A DNA stretch of 64,000 nt from Strigamia acuminata. Taxonomy: Eukaryota; Arthropoda; Chilopoda; Geophilomorpha; Linotaeniidae. A program made the translations under genes and the position numbers. The notes beneath the pieces were generated by a model. It did no database searches and was not told the origin of the DNA. It saw only the letters and a list, made by a program, of their open reading frames with translations. The number at the start of each line of letters is the position of its first letter. The first letter of the stretch is position 1. The stretch lies in the NCBI GenBank assembly GCA_949358305.1, contig OX442316.1:3782001-3846000 (forward strand). Direction: 5' to 3'. Positions 1 through 9,902 of the stretch are shown piece by piece.

Positions 1-688
1 GGGCATATGGGTTGGGAGACCCATCGCCACGGGTTAGCTGTGAAATTTGTTTGGTTCATTTTTTCGAAAATATTAGCTTCAGAGCCGTAGCTAGGGCCAA
101 CAACTCGATAGGAACTTAACACTAACTTGGCTTGCAGCTGCCAACAGAGCGAGCAACAGAGTGAGGCGATCGTAGTATTGTAATGATTTAATAAAGCCGG
201 TAATAATTAGATACGTTCCGGGTGTGTTCATCCAAACAATAGTGAAATCTCGCGTCAAAATTAAGAAATAAAAAAATTAATGTCGACATTTTCTACTAAT
301 TTGGAGATTTGAGCCTTTTTGTTGCAACATATTCAGCCAATTTAAAGACATTAAAGAGTAATATTTCTGCATTTATTGCTCACAAGTCAGTGCTGTACAA
401 TCGTCATGTTTTACGGCATAAATCGTTTCTAGTTAAACGTTTACAATTGATTTTGTCAAGATTCTGGGATCAAATTAGGCAGTAAATTCTTGTACGTAAA
501 TATAAGAAAGAAACACGTCTTCAGGTTGTCCTTCCACAGCCTAAAAAAATAAACATTAATGTCCCATAGGTTCTAGCAGCGGCGCATCATGATGCAGCAA
601 TTTATATTAATAAAATTAAACCAAACTTTGCTTGATTTTTTTTATTTTAATCTAAAATGGGGCCCATACGATGATGTGCCGCTGAGTT
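1..688. other. Region downstream of DNAAF3, no gene seen
   Basis: AT-rich sequence with no convincing exon. A plus-strand AATAAA at about 189 and another near 607 could be poly(A) signals of a plus-strand gene lying left of the window, converging on DNAAF3. The minus-strand AATAAA (TTTATT on +, 641-646) fits DNAAF3. Confidence 0.4.
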
Positions 689-2758
689 TTATATAGTGAA
701 GTATACTTGGCAATGCGCATCTTGCGCCATTTTGTTAATTTGGTCTTGAAACGATTTGATTTTTTCCATTTTCAAATCCAACAAGAACCTAAAAATATTT
801 TCCATTTGTTTAAAAAATTAAAAAAATAATATATATATATTCTTTTTCATGTACTTGGCAGATTCCATTATTATTTTGGCGCCATTTTTGAATGTTGCTG
901 TTATTTCAGGGGTGAAGAAGTGATTCATACTGTTTGAGAGCATTAAAAAAGAATTACACAATTCGCAATCAAATATTGATTTTTTCTGGCCAATTTTACT
1001 CAATAAAAAATTGTTTCATGCCAATTCTTAAAATTATAAAATTGTAAAAAAATATCAATTACCTGTTTGAGAAGTAAACCAAATCAAAGAAACTTTCAAA
1101 TTTAGCTTTCTTGTGTAAATTAGCCGCCAATTTACTTGGTAGGAAAGTAATTTTGGCAAATTTATTGATCTGACAAGCTGTAAAACAAAAATTGCAATTC
1201 TCACCACTCATTTTCACTTATTTAACACTAATTAACGAACCTACGGGTCCACTCTCTCGTGTTAAGTCCTCATTTTTAGCTTCCTCGTACTTTTTATGCG
1301 TAAATAACTCGTATAGAAATGCCAGTACATTGTGGACGGATATATCCTGAGATTTCTATTTCAAGAACCAAAAGTATAAATTAATTTCTTTGGTTATTAA
1401 TTCAAATAATGCAAACATCTACCTTGTTGTATGACATATTTTGTTTTTTGAAAAAACTCTTGTCTTCACACTCCACACCAAATGAAAGAAAAGGCCCCAC
1501 GACTACGTCGCCCCAGTACCCCAAGCGAGCATGTTTGTCGCCGTGCTGAAATCATAAATAAATCGAAAAAAGAAAATTACTAAAACAAAGTATGAATTAC
1601 CGAGTCATTTATCACAATAGGTGACAATAAGGAATAATTCGGGACAGAATAATCCGCATCTCTTAATTCAAACGCCATACCGCTCCGACGCCATTTTTTA
1701 TACTCGCTGGTGTGGATGATGCCAGCCTGAATTTAAAAATTATTAAAAAGTATTAAAAATTGACTTTAATCAATAATAAAAGTATTTAATTTACTCCTCT
1801 GTCGATTAATTTCATGTTGTAATCCCAATCAAATGCTCCTTCTCGCGAGTCGTATTGTAAATCAAGATGGCGGCGCAGGCGGACGTCCCTAAAAATAATA
1901 GATTTATAAACTAATCGGAGGAGATGAGAGTAATTTATACCAACAAGTGTTGAAGTTTATCTCTTGTTGCTTGTTCCATATTTTAAAAATACTCTCTAAA
2001 GCATCTCGTTCTTTAAACTTGTAAATTAAAGAAATATATTTAAAATTTTTTTTAAAATATTCGTTTTTCGCATTTATTTTACTCGTAATTGAGTTAAATC
2101 GAGGAAAGCCAGCTCATCGGCTTGATAATCCAAGTTAGTTATCATTCTAAAGGATAAAAAAATATTTTTTTTTTATAATAAAATATTTTTTTAAAAATTA
2201 TTTTTGCTTACAAAATCAATTTCTGTGCCGCTTTTTGAATGTATCTTGCAGTTATTGGCCGGATTAATAAGTTTCCGAACATTTCTAAAAACATTTCCGC
2301 CCTTTCTGTTGATTAAACAAATAAATATTTACATTTAATCGTTTTATTTTATTTTTTTTATACCTCGCATTCCAATTGTATTCACAGGCTCGCAGATTAA
2401 TTTTAGGAATAAAATGTGTCTTGCAAGTGAATCCAAACTGCCCTCGATTAGATATAGCTGAAATTTAAGAATTTTTATATTTATTTATAATAATTAGTTT
2501 TTTCCCACTTGTTTTACGTTTAATTGCCGATGTGGATGTCGATGCGCGAGTGCAATCGTTTTAAATACGTGTCGAATATCTCCACTTCCCATAAGCAAAA
2601 CATTGACATTTTCACCAGCCGCAGTTCCATCTAAACGAGAAAATTTAAAACAAAATTAATATTTTTCAACACATTTTCCTCATTAAATTACCAAATTCTT
2701 CTTGCAAATCCAAACAGGGACTAAAACCCCAATAATTCACAAACCCATGTCCCTCCAT
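689..2758 (-). CDS. DNAAF3: Dynein axonemal assembly factor 3 (DNAAF3), 13 exons
   Basis: Cytoplasmic factor needed to preassemble axonemal dynein arms. Spliced by eye on the minus strand: 2692-2758, 2518-2630, 2364-2457, 2212-2305, 2083-2146, 1941-2017, 1795-1888, 1601-1726, 1423-1545, 1241-1355, 1063-1177, 855-929, 689-788; all borders are GT-AG and the frame stays open for about 418 aa. Diagnostic family matches: N-terminal VNYWGFSPCLDLQ, LLMGSGDIRHVFKTIA, YLIEGSLDSLARHILF, WRRSGMAFELRD, LGYWGDVVVGPFLSFG, and C-terminal SMNHFFTPEI then AKFLLDLKMEKI. The start is the Met just before the conserved WG(F/L)SP motif. The ORF reading at 818-1003 is this exon 12 read through its intron, not a separate gene. 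A minus-strand AATAAA lies at 641-646. An X-box-like RFX site lies upstream. Function is by family; the splice model is inferred. Confidence 0.9.
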
Positions 2759-2782
2759 GTTGTTTATGTTGTGACGTCATAA

Positions 2783-2796
2783 ATCACTATGGAAAC
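2783..2796. promoter_or_regulatory. X-box-like RFX site upstream of DNAAF3
   Basis: ATCACT-AT-GGAAAC fits the degenerate ciliary X-box RYYNYY(N1-3)RRNRAC at every position and starts 25 bp upstream of the DNAAF3 ATG. A palindromic CRE-type TGACGTCA sits next to it at 2772-2779. RFX factors are the known regulators of ciliary genes; function here is inferred. Confidence 0.45.
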
Positions 2797-3008
2797 CGGT
2801 TTTATAAAACAACACCAGAGGTCTACATCTTTATTTACACAAAAAACATCGATAATTCGAAAAGAATCGCTAACAATTCATCATAAAACGACGAAATTAA
2901 TCGAAATAAAAAATCGTACAATTTTTAAATAATAAAAAATACATAAACGGTTAGAAAAATCTGTTTTAAACTAACAAGTGGAGGATAACGACACGATCTT
3001 CATTTTCT

Positions 3009-3390
3009 CTAACGCCTTTTCTTCTTATCCTTATTGTTTCTGCGATGAGAATGCTGATTATGCGATTTATGCGGATTTATATGAGGACTCCCTTCGGCCG
3101 ATGTGTGATCGCCATCGTCACTGGAGTCACTTCCATCCTATGCAAAAAAAAACGTACGATTGGTTAATTAAAAGGTTAAAAATAATTGAAAACTATTGCC
3201 GAACCTTATTCTCATCTTTGTAGGGGACAAAAACAACGGCTGCAATGCATATTAATTGAAAAATCGCACCAAAATAGAGGCCGTATTTGAGAAATTCATC
3301 CATAAGTTCCGACATTTTGTTTTCAGCGAGCTCTGGGAAGTCATCGTTGCATTTAGGGATTGAGATGACGTCATTCTCTAGCAATCGCAT
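3009..3390 (-). CDS. MANBAL / anon-73B1 family small membrane protein
   Basis: Two exons, 3205-3390 and 3009-3137, with a 67-bp intron; 104 aa. The single transmembrane segment (about residues 36-55, LKYGLYFGAIFQLICIAAVV) is almost the invariant core of the MANBAL/anon-73B1 (UPF0239) family, where vertebrates have LLRYGLFLGAIFQLICVLA. The C-terminus is a basic tail ending KDKKKRR after a Ser/Asp/His-rich linker, again as in the family. The molecular role of this family is unknown to me; it is probably a small ER or other endomembrane protein. Its ATG lies 96 bp from the ATG of the divergent plus-strand gene, so the two probably share a promoter. A possible minus-strand AATAAA is at 2831-2836, close to the DNAAF3 promoter. 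Confidence 0.85.
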
Positions 3391-3486
3391 AATATCTTTT
3401 GGGAAGAGAAATTACGTCACCAACCGGCAACGGAGAGTTTTGGATTGCCATAGAAGCGTGGCGTCAGTTTTGAAGTGACTGACAAA
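3391..3486. promoter_or_regulatory. Short bidirectional promoter between divergent genes
   Basis: Only 96 bp separate the start codons of the MANBAL-like gene (-) and the serine-rich gene (+). A CRE-like TACGTCAC lies near 3413-3420 and another TGACGTCA sits in the MANBAL first exon at 3364-3371. Shared control is inferred from spacing. Confidence 0.45.
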
Positions 3487-5732
3487 ATGATCGGTAAGGA
3501 ATAATAGCGCGAAATTTTTATTCCGCAATTTAAAATATGGATTCACTCATTTGTTTAGACTGCCCGACCGGAATTCTAGTGGATTTAAGTGATGATAATA
3601 GTTCCGGGGCCGTGAAAAATGATCCGAGTGTTAACAGTTCCGTTGCTCGCAATTTGAAATTCAGCGGAAACAAAAAAGGTTTGTTTTCAAATGATTTATT
3701 TCGTATTTCTATGTAATTATTTGTTAACAGGTACGATTAGAAATACCGAGGATGAATCTTTTAACGTCAGTTTATTAGAAGATGAGAAATTGGACATGTT
3801 TTCGGACATGTTTACCGAGTAAGTCGAGAGAAAATGAATAATAATCGAATTTATTCATCAAATAAATTATTTTCATTTTTACAGCGAAGAATATGATATT
3901 GGGAAGCAAAAATATGGTGTTTTTACTAATTTTGAGGTAATTAAAAGCGATAAATAATTTTTATTTTATTTTTTAAAAATGTGTTATTAAATAAATTTAT
4001 TCAATTTCCGCTCAGGATACGTTAAGCGTTAAGCAAATGGTGGAGATATTTACGGAAGCTGCAAAACTGTCGAGTATAATAAAATCGCAAAGTTTGAAAG
4101 TCGACTACGCCACAGAGATAAAAGAAGTTGTTCCAGAAATCCCAGTGACCGATGAAGATTGCAATTTGTCTGCGAAGATGAATTCGATGAGTGAGGAATC
4201 CATTTTGTTGCCGGATGAATTATCGCTATTGAGGGATTCTTGTTTGAGTAACGAGTCCAAGGATGAAATTAGAATAGATTTGTTAAGTCATTCGCCCGTT
4301 TCGAGTATACGATCGACGTCTTCTGATTCGGTTAATTTGAGTCAGAATTTGAAGTTGGATCAGAGTTTATTGAGTATTGGAGACGGAGTTCGTGTTCGAA
4401 GTTCGGTTGGTTCTGAGGAGAAAGATGGATCGCAAAGTGGTGGTGAGGTTGAAGAGAGTGGAAAATCGTTGATCGTGTTTGTAAAGCCAAGTGCTGCGGT
4501 TAAAACATCAAATAAGTAAGTCGGTTCATTGATTATCACGTTAAATTATAATTACCATGTTTCAGTGGCAATAAAACACTTTTATTAATGTTTAGTTACG
4601 ATAAATTGGATTAATTTCGTTTAAAATCGTGATATCTTACGAAAAATAGTGACATTTTCATGCATAATCTTGAGTAAAAGTGACATCTTCATGCATAATC
4701 TTGAGTAAAAGTGACATTTTCATGCATAATCTTGAGTAAAAGTGACATTTTCGTGCATAATCTGGAGTAAAAGTGACATTTTCATGCTTAATCTTGACTA
4801 AAAGTGACATTTTCATGCAAGATCGTGAGAAATTATTTGATTTTTATGCCCAATCGTGAAAAATTATTTGATTTTCATGCATAGTTGAGAGAAATTATTT
4901 AATTTTCATGCATAGTTGTGAGAAATTTTTTAATTTTCATGCATAGTTGTGAGAAATTATTTAATTTTTATGCATAGTTGTGAGAAATTATTTAATTTTC
5001 ATGCATAGTTGTGAGAAATTATTTAATTTTCATGCATAGTTGTGAGAAATTATTAAATTTATTTATACAATCAATAATAATTTGGCGATTTCTGCCTTTT
5101 TGAAACACCTTTTATAGTTTTTGTTCGACCTTTGTTATATAATTCAATAAATTGATTTTTTTTTATAATCTAGTGCATCAAAACTGATAAAAAGACCTGC
5201 AATCATAAAAGAAACGACTCCTGAGATGAAGAGAAAACCTAAATCTTTATTGACTCCACTTAAACCAATTCCAGTAAAATATTCAAACCAAACATTAAAG
5301 AATGGATCCTTTTTAACACCAAAAAGCGGATCCGTTTCAACACCAAAGAGCGGATCCGTTTCAACACCAACCGCGGTCATTCCCCGAAGACGTTCAATCG
5401 GTACTCCCAGTCCAACACCTTCGAGACCGGTCACGCCTCCCGTTGTGTATTCCAAACTGGCTCAAACGTAATTCTTTATTGTTCAAATCAATTTAAATTA
5501 GTTTAAAGTAATTTATCTATGTTGTCTTTTACGATATTAGTCCGCGCACGGCTTTGCGAGCCCTCAACACACCTTCCAGAGTGCCTAAAAAAAATAGTTA
5601 TGAAATTAAAGTAAATATAAATTTTTTTTTTGATTTATTTTATTTTTTCAATTTTAATTTACTTTTGTTTGTTTTCAGGCGCCTAAATGGGACTTATCGA
5701 CCACACAGAAGCGAAAAGAAAACTGTAAATAA
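3487..5732 (+). CDS. Serine-rich protein with basic C-terminus, possibly GTSE1/PSRC1-like
   Basis: Eight exons join in frame: 3487-3493, 3559-3678, 3731-3818, 3885-3936, 4016-4515, 5174-5467, 5541-5610, 5679-5732, about 394 aa. The N-terminal half is acidic and Ser-rich (EDESFNVSLLEDEKLDMFSD; FEDTLSVKQMVEIFTEAAKL). The C-terminal half is basic and Ser/Thr-Pro-rich, with a short direct repeat (TPKSGSVSTPKSGSVSTP) and RRRSIGTPSPTPSRPVTP, ending APKWDLSTTQKRKENCK. An acidic FxVSL patch, a helix before it, and Pro-directed phosphosites with a basic tail recall the GTSE1/PSRC1 microtubule-binding cell-cycle proteins, but I cannot prove homology. The first exon has only 7 coding bases; a Met at 3537 continuing unspliced into exon 2 is in frame and is an alternative start. 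Intron 5 holds a 31-bp minisatellite. Confidence 0.6.
4648..5056. repeat. 31-bp minisatellite, about 13 units, in intron
   Basis: Units built on GTGACATTTTCATGCATAAT, changing after about six copies to TTTCATGCATAGTTGTGAGA variants with the same 31-bp period. It lies in the intron between exons 5 and 6 of the serine-rich gene. Confidence 0.85.
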
Positions 5733-6027
5733 CCACCAGGTTTGAAGGCTGTTTTAATTTTAACTTATTTTTGGTTTACGTTATTCTGATGAACTTGTTT
5801 TTTTTTTTCGGTTTTTTTTTTTAATTTTAGTAAAAAAATGCAATTCTTTAGAAATTACACACTAAATTGTATGTGATGAATGTTAGAATCTTTTTAGTTT
5901 ATATACGTTGCATTAAAAGTGTTTGTTTTCCAGTGATATCTTTGTGACCCTTGCAATAAGTCCCACGAATTACAACCACATAGGTTTTAGATCACTTCTT
6001 CAAAATTTCGGAAAAATAGGTCATTTC

Positions 6028-6626
6028 TATACTCTAAACTCTATTCCAAAAAGTATTACAAATACTCCCATTGGTTGGGAGATTCACAGTTCAGTTGTGT
6101 CTTGAATATGATGCTGTTTTCAGATTCCAGTAGATTTGTGCGAAGATTTTTTAAAGTGTCTCAACCAACCAACCAATGGGAGTATTTGTAATACTTTTTG
6201 GAATAGAGTTTAGTTGCAGTCAAAAAGGCACTTTACAATCTGTAGTCCCATTGGTCGAGCCAGTTTACTGGTGTAGTGATCCGGAAAAGTAGACCCAAAC
6301 ACCAGAATTGCATTACAATGTACAGACATTGTAATCGATTGCCTGGCCTAAAATTCAAACTTCCAGACGAAGTAAGCAATAAACATAACAAACATGAGTT
6401 TGACATTTTTATATGCATAAAACTGCATTTCAATGATGGAAATAACATTTTTTAATAAGAAAAATCAAAATAACATTAACTAAACTAGTCATAACAAGCA
6501 CAACAATAAATAAAAATTAAAACTACTTCTCCTAGTGGTAGTATACAATCTGGAGTTAGGAGTAAACTGGCTCGACCAATGGGACTTCAGATTGTAAAGT
6601 GCCTTTTTGACTGCAATTAGAGTATA
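6028..6626. mobile_element. TATACTC foldback MITE, copy A
   Basis: Long terminal inverted repeats starting TATACTCTA, then a copy-specific arm (GCAGTCAAAAAGGCACTTTA) and the family core CCCATTGGTCGAGCC, mirrored on the right. The internal part matches copy C at 34.3 kb in reverse orientation (AGACATTGTAATCGATTGCC; AACTACTTCTCCTAGTGGTA). The left arm is split by a second palindromic element. Confidence 0.8.
6037..6210. mobile_element. Palindromic MITE nested in copy A
   Basis: Arms of about 50 bp beginning AACTCTATTCCAAAAAGTAT, mirrored at the right end, flanked by TA (6035-6036 and 6211-6212). It interrupts the left arm of the larger element at its TA, so it is a later insertion. Confidence 0.75.
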
Positions 6627-6878
6627 GGCATGTGCGTTATTATTTTCGTGCGAGGCGTTGCGTTATTCACAAAATAGCGCAACGCAGGCGTTATTTCGCA
6701 ACAACGCTAAACAATGCACTAACGTGATAACGCCAAAAAAAAACAATACCACGCTAACAAAAAAAAAACGCTAAATACCGCAAATACCGCTCACAATCCG
6801 GAAACCATCGTTTTTGGTGTAGTATACGTAGTGTTTAAATTTTTTCCAAAAAATTTTTAATTTTTTTTTATCGATTAA

Positions 6879-7344
6879 TAAGCCTGCTATTTTTGCGGAA
6901 AATAAATTTTCCCCAAAATGTTTTCATACTTGCGGATAGGCCAAATGCAGCATTTTGGCCCTAAAATTTTTCAATTCTAACACACTTTTTGGTCCGCAAT
7001 TTCCGCAATTGGACCATGTTGCCGCAATTTTGCGGAAAATCCGCAATTTGCCAATAATAGCCCATTATTGGCCAATAATGGTCCATTATTGGCCAATCGG
7101 ATACATGCATATTGCGTATCCGATACGTCATCCACTTTAATTCTATTGTTTTCGAAGAAACTGATACTGTGGCTTAAAATTTCCTTTCAAAACTTGAAAT
7201 TTTCTTTAAAAACTTGAAATTTTGGTCAAAAACTTCCCGGATGAGTCCGCAATACGTCCGCAATACGTCCGCAAAATGGCATTTTTTTGATCCGCTTTCC
7301 GCCCGCAATTTGAATGTTTTTAGTCCGCAAAAATAGCAGGCTTA
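6879..7344. mobile_element. hAT-like MITE with 8-bp target duplication
   Basis: Terminal inverted repeats TAAGCCTGCTATTTTTGCGG flanked by perfect TCGATTAA duplications at 6871-6878 and 7345-7352. The interior is rich in CCGCAAT and CCATTATTGGC motifs and has no transposase. It appears inserted in an older CGATTAAGAGCCG-type element whose right part continues to about 7720. Confidence 0.85.
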
Positions 7345-7478
7345 TCGATTAACAGCCGCGGCTCTTATTCAAAACTGCCAATTTTGTCAGCAATTACAAT
7401 TTCGGTTTTTTATTTGTTACATTTCTTTAATGTTAGTCTGAACGTCACGAAAGAAGCGTACGTTCATCGTTGTTGAGG

Positions 7479-7672
7479 TTAAATACGGAAACAATACCGT
7501 ACTTTTGCAGAAATACGGAAACAATATCGTACTTTTGCAGAAATACGGAAACAATACCGTACTTTTGCAGAAATACGGAAACAATACCGTACTTTTGCAG
7601 AAATACGGAAACAATACCGTACTTTTGCAGAAATACGGAAACAATACCGTACTTTTGCAGAAATACGGTATT
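7479..7672. repeat. 30-bp minisatellite inside a MITE
   Basis: About six to seven near-identical 30-bp units (AATACGGAAACAATACCGTA plus CTTTTGCAG). The same motif occurs once in related MITE copies at 13.6 kb and 17.9 kb, so the array arose by local amplification within this element, whose right part (GTGTCTCAGC..CTACTATTCGAG) is still visible to 7720. Confidence 0.9.
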
Positions 7673-8121
7673 ATTGGTGTCTCAGCTGTGGCTACTATTC
7701 GAGAGATCTATCTTTTTTTAAAAGTTTTAAATTACGGGTGTCGAAGAATTGACTGACTGAGAAACCAATTTCGAATAAGTGAACCTAGATCAGCACATAT
7801 GCGTCGACTATTGATGTATGACATCACAAAAAAATAACAGGATGTGTTATGATATTTCCTTTTACGCATTACAAATCATTGCAAATAAAAATCGCTTGCA
7901 GATAAACAATATTTTTTGTTTATTTCGAAAACTTGAGCTCTGGAAAAATGTAGATTACCTACGTAAGTGCTTTTGCGATTATTATCTGCATCTGATTAGA
8001 ACATTGGGTTTATTTGCGTAGAATTCAACAGGTGGTTTCGAGTTATCGAAGGCTCCAATTACAAGTGAATTGTGCTCTTTAAGTTTTTCTGGTTCATTTG
8101 AAAAGAATTATTCAAAATAGA

Positions 8122-8421
8122 ATGCGTCTAACTGCGAATGTAAGTGTAAATACATTGAAGCAATTTTTTGTTGACGTTGGCTTATATTATAATTTTCAGA
8201 AAGTGCGTTATTTTGGCATTTTTTCAATCGTTTGCGCCATCATCTTGCTGTCAGTTTTGTTGGTGTTGAGTATTTATGGGATACTGATTGGATACAGCGG
8301 ACAATACTACATTTATCTGGTGTTGGCGAGCACGTACGGAGTCAGTTTAGTGCTGGCTACATTATTTTCTCTACTGTTTTTAGTGCACAATAGTGCACAG
8401 TTTTTAGTGCACAGAGATTGA
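8122..8421 (+). CDS. Small two-helix membrane protein, unrecognised
   Basis: Two exons, 8122-8139 and 8200-8421, with a textbook 60-bp intron (GTAAGTG..TTTTCAG), giving 79 aa. Two hydrophobic segments: about residues 13-33 (FSIVCAIILLSVLLVLSIYG) and 44-66 (YLVLASTYGVSLVLATLFSL), joined by a short IGYSGQYY loop. A short basic N-terminus (MRLTANKVRY) suggests a cytosolic N-terminus. I do not recognise the family. Reading straight through the intron gives a longer frame from 8098, which I reject because of the strong splice signals. It could instead be the last exons of a longer gene with upstream exons around 7.8-8.1 kb. Confidence 0.45.
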   Translation: MRLTANVSVNTLKQFFVDVGLYYNFQKVRYFGIFSIVCAIILLSVLLVLSIYGILIGYSGQYYIYLVLASTYGVSLVLATLFSLLFLVHNSAQFLVHRD

Positions 8422-8864
8422 AGTAGTGATATAATTAATGAAACTTTTGTATATTGTTGAATTAAAGGGTTAGTTGAGTGACATTTGTTGGAAGTAATTC
8501 AATTTAATGTGACTGTAGACTGTAGACTCAGAAAACTGTGCAATTGTTAGCATTTTGTGGAATAGCTTTGGCAAGAAGTCAACATTTGGCTAGACTCTTA
8601 GATTTAGGTCATTTCTTAGAGTTTAGATTAGTTCAAGTGTTTGCTACGTGATGGCACTGTGATGAATTGAAGGTTCATAGTATGAAATGAATGCTATGTC
8701 GAAATCATTGAAATTATGAAATTCAGCAGGTGTTTGTATACAATGAATTATATTGTCTAAATTGCAGGTGTACTATTTTGCAGTATATAAACTGCGGTGA
8801 TTGCTGTGGTGGAAAGTTGAAAGTAGGGTGAATGTGCCCTCAAATAATTTTTTACAATTACAAT

Positions 8865-8954
8865 CGAATCTAATGCTCTGGTAGATGAAGTGGGGCGCGG
8901 AAGATCACCTTGCTTAAAAATGGGTCGCGATGCTAAAAAGTTTGGGAACCCCTG
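8865..8954 (-). mobile_element. Truncated hAT-like MITE
   Basis: Reads in reverse as CAGGGGTTCCCAAACTTTTT then AGCATCGCGACCC, and closely matches the right end of the intact element at 41332-41576 (AGATGAAGTGGGGCGCGGAA). The left end is missing. Confidence 0.7.
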
Positions 8955-9513
8955 TTCTAACAAACAGATTTCTCGGGTACCTTGCGATTCGTTATAACAA
9001 GGCTCGACTGTATCGTATTTCTTCGACTTTAAGATGCACTTTTTTTTCTCGCTTATAAACATCTCTAAATACAGAGTACGGGTTGCGTCTTGGAATAGAA
9101 GAAATACGATACATGATGACTATTTTAATTGTACATAAGCATAAAAAAAGTTGAGTTTTTTGGGCTATTATAGTTTGTTAGTTTGTGTTATTTCCTCATC
9201 TGGGGTCGCCCACCGGCTGTGACATAAAGTAACAAACACTTGGTTGTGCATTTATCCATACAATGAGGAAAATTTGTTCAAATTCAACAAATTTGTGGTT
9301 TTACAATTGATTTTTTTCTTTATTTCTTCGAGAAAACACGTTGTAGTTGGCATTTAACGTGCTATCTGTAGGGGAGGGAGAATTAATGAGGCAATGGTCA
9401 CTCAAAGTTGTTTGGTGCTTTTAATGTCTTTAATCAAGAGAAATTGTTATTTTTATGGCAAATAAATGAGGAAAAGTTAAATTACAATTGAACTTTTATA
9501 AATAAGTATTAAC

Positions 9514-9885
9514 TATACTTCCAGCATCTCGGCCTTTTTTAAGTCTCGGTTTTCTGAGACGAAATCAGAAGGTCCTTAGACGAGATCGAGACGCGCTATC
9601 GAGCGGGCTTTTGAAAGAAACCAACATTTTTTAGGGTAAATAAATTTTACTACGTGATTTTATAGCACAAAGGAACGTAAAGTGAATGTTAAAGGTCTTA
9701 GCCGTTACGAGAAACAATAAAAAAAAACGTATAAATCACATTAAGACTCGTACAGAGTAATTGTACGTTTTTTATTATATCTCGTAATAATGAAATCTCG
9801 TTTTGCCGAGACCGAGATCCTGGGACTAAAAAAAACCGAGATCTCCGAGATCGAGATAATGAGACGAGCGAGATCTGGAAGTATA
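9514..9885. mobile_element. MITE with TATACTTCCAG ends
   Basis: Ends TATACTTCCAG and CTGGAAGTATA face each other, with subterminal CGAGATC-type repeats (CTCGGTTTT, ATCTCGTAATA). No coding capacity. Confidence 0.65.
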
Positions 9886-9902
9886 ATTATTAACTATTGC
9901 CC

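Larger units (their letters stand above)
5733..8121. other. Transposon-rich intergenic stretch
   Basis: Downstream of the serine-rich gene. It holds a nested pair of foldback elements (6028-6626), a hAT-type MITE with target duplication (6879-7344) and a 30-bp minisatellite (7479-7672). Open frames over the minisatellite are repeat translations, not genes. Confidence 0.6.

Noticed and set aside
818-1003. Small minus-strand ORF as an independent gene
   Set aside because: It is the DNAAF3 exon at 855-929 extended into its introns; the splice signals and family match explain it.
7417-7756. Several open frames with repeated YFCRNTETIP or FPYFCKSTV units
   Set aside because: Translations of the 30-bp minisatellite; present in multiple frames and both strands.
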